22,320 bases of DNA, from assembly GCA_020696885.1 (NCBI GenBank), contig JAJFMS010000002.1, positions 1-22,320 of the forward strand. Direction: 5' to 3'. Below the pieces are notes generated by a model. The model made no database searches and was not told the DNA's origin. It saw only the letters and a program-made list of their open reading frames with translations. The position numbers and the translations under genes were made by a program. This document shows, in pieces, positions 21,866-22,320 of this stretch (position 1 is its first letter; each line of letters starts with the position of its first letter). This DNA comes from Armatimonadota bacterium (GTDB taxonomy: Bacteria; Armatimonadota; SYMT01).

Positions 21866-22320
21866 ATGGCTACGATACCGGCAGACCGCAAACGGAACTG
21901 GATGCTCGTCGGCGCGCTCGCCGCGGTGATCTACGGCTTCGGCAACCTTTATCAGCCGACGGTGGTCGTGGGTCAGTCCATGGCCCCCACTCTGGAGAGT
22001 GGGCGCGTGATCTGGCTGGATCGCACCTATTACCGGACCCATCGCCCCAAGGTCGGGGAGGTGATCGTCTTCAAAGACGAGGCCGGCGAGACCTACGTGA
22101 AGCGCGTCTACCGTGGCCCGGGTGAGACCGTGCACTACCTCGCTTCCGGCTCCCAGTTCCTGATGCCGGTGCGGGACCCGTTTGCTTCCGCGCTCAGGGT
22201 GCGCTACGAGCACGGCCGGACCTCCCTCCGCGTCAAATCGATGAAGGTGCCTGAGGACAGCGTCTTCGTGCTGGGCGACAACTACGTGGTGTCGATCGAC
22301 AGCCGGCAGCTTGGCGCGAT
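21866..22320 (+). CDS. lepB: Signal peptidase I (partial, cut by window end)
   Basis: The first 151 residues of a type I signal peptidase, which removes signal peptides from exported proteins at the outer face of the inner membrane. A basic start (MATIPADRKRNW) leads into one membrane segment (about 13-29). The catalytic Ser38 lies in VVGQSMAPTL, the general-base Lys79 in ETYVKRVYRGPG, and the box E-type motif VLGDNYVVSIDSRQLGAI ends at the window edge. Spacing between Ser and Lys is normal. The insertion between the Lys and box E (about 50 residues, MPVRDPFASALRVRYEHGRT) is not closely recognised. ATG 21866 is chosen because the hydrophobic anchor follows directly. It is divergent from kdsC across a 160-base gap that should hold both promoters. 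Confidence 0.9.
   Translation, partial: MATIPADRKRNWMLVGALAAVIYGFGNLYQPTVVVGQSMAPTLESGRVIWLDRTYYRTHRPKVGEVIVFKDEAGETYVKRVYRGPGETVHYLASGSQFLMPVRDPFASALRVRYEHGRTSLRVKSMKVPEDSVFVLGDNYVVSIDSRQLGA

Overview
This is a GC-rich bacterial chromosomal segment of 22,320 bases. The best lineage guess is a didermic bacterium of the Armatimonadota or a nearby planctomycete-like group. The main pointer is a DUF1559-type prepilin whose N-terminus ([17 protein letters not shown], then a [12 protein letters not shown] segment) has the form I associate with Armatimonadota. A KdsC-like phosphatase (Kdo/LPS pathway), a heptosyltransferase domain and a CehA/McbA-type exported metallohydrolase are compatible. No rRNA, tRNA, CRISPR array or phage module was seen.

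Layout. (1) 1-2379: a complete group II intron (100-2068, with its reverse transcriptase/maturase) sits inside a copy of a short palindromic dispersed repeat. An uninterrupted copy of the same repeat lies at 19121-19266 on the other strand, so the empty insertion site can be read directly and both intron ends are fixed to the base. (2) 2380-3450, minus strand: a small Pro/Gly-rich lipoprotein followed by a type IV-pilin-like DUF1559 protein. (3) 3897-12933, plus strand: a cell-surface polysaccharide cluster. It holds a giant three-part glycosyltransferase (GT4 + GT9 + degenerate GT2), the Wzm/Wzt ABC exporter pair, an AAC(3)-type N-acetyltransferase and a fused aminotransferase-dehydrogenase. 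(4) 13047-17158, minus strand: a CehA/McbA-type metallohydrolase, an ankyrin-repeat protein and an ATP-grasp protein of the R2K type. (5) 17376-19020, plus strand: a glycine-zipper repeat protein and an exported protein. (6) 19356-20915, minus strand: an ECF sigma factor overlapping a receiver-domain protein, then a second receiver protein. (7) 21112-22320: kdsC (minus) and the start of a signal peptidase I gene (plus), cut by the window end.

How the genes may work together. The polysaccharide cluster reads as an ABC-transporter-dependent pathway. The fused aminotransferase/NAD-dependent oxidoreductase would build an amino sugar and the AAC(3)-like enzyme could acetylate it. The glycosyltransferase fusion would add residues, and Wzm/Wzt would export the chain, with the Wzt C-terminal domain as a likely recognition module. 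KdsC fits the same envelope theme. The sigma/receiver group looks like a regulatory module whose kinase lies elsewhere.

Most interesting: the intron with its empty site in the same window; the intron ORF that runs through catalytic domain V and stops in the GUAA loop of domain VI; the two multi-enzyme fusions; and two genes whose ribosome-binding sites are covered by perfect inverted repeats. All functional calls are from reading the sequence; no database search was run.
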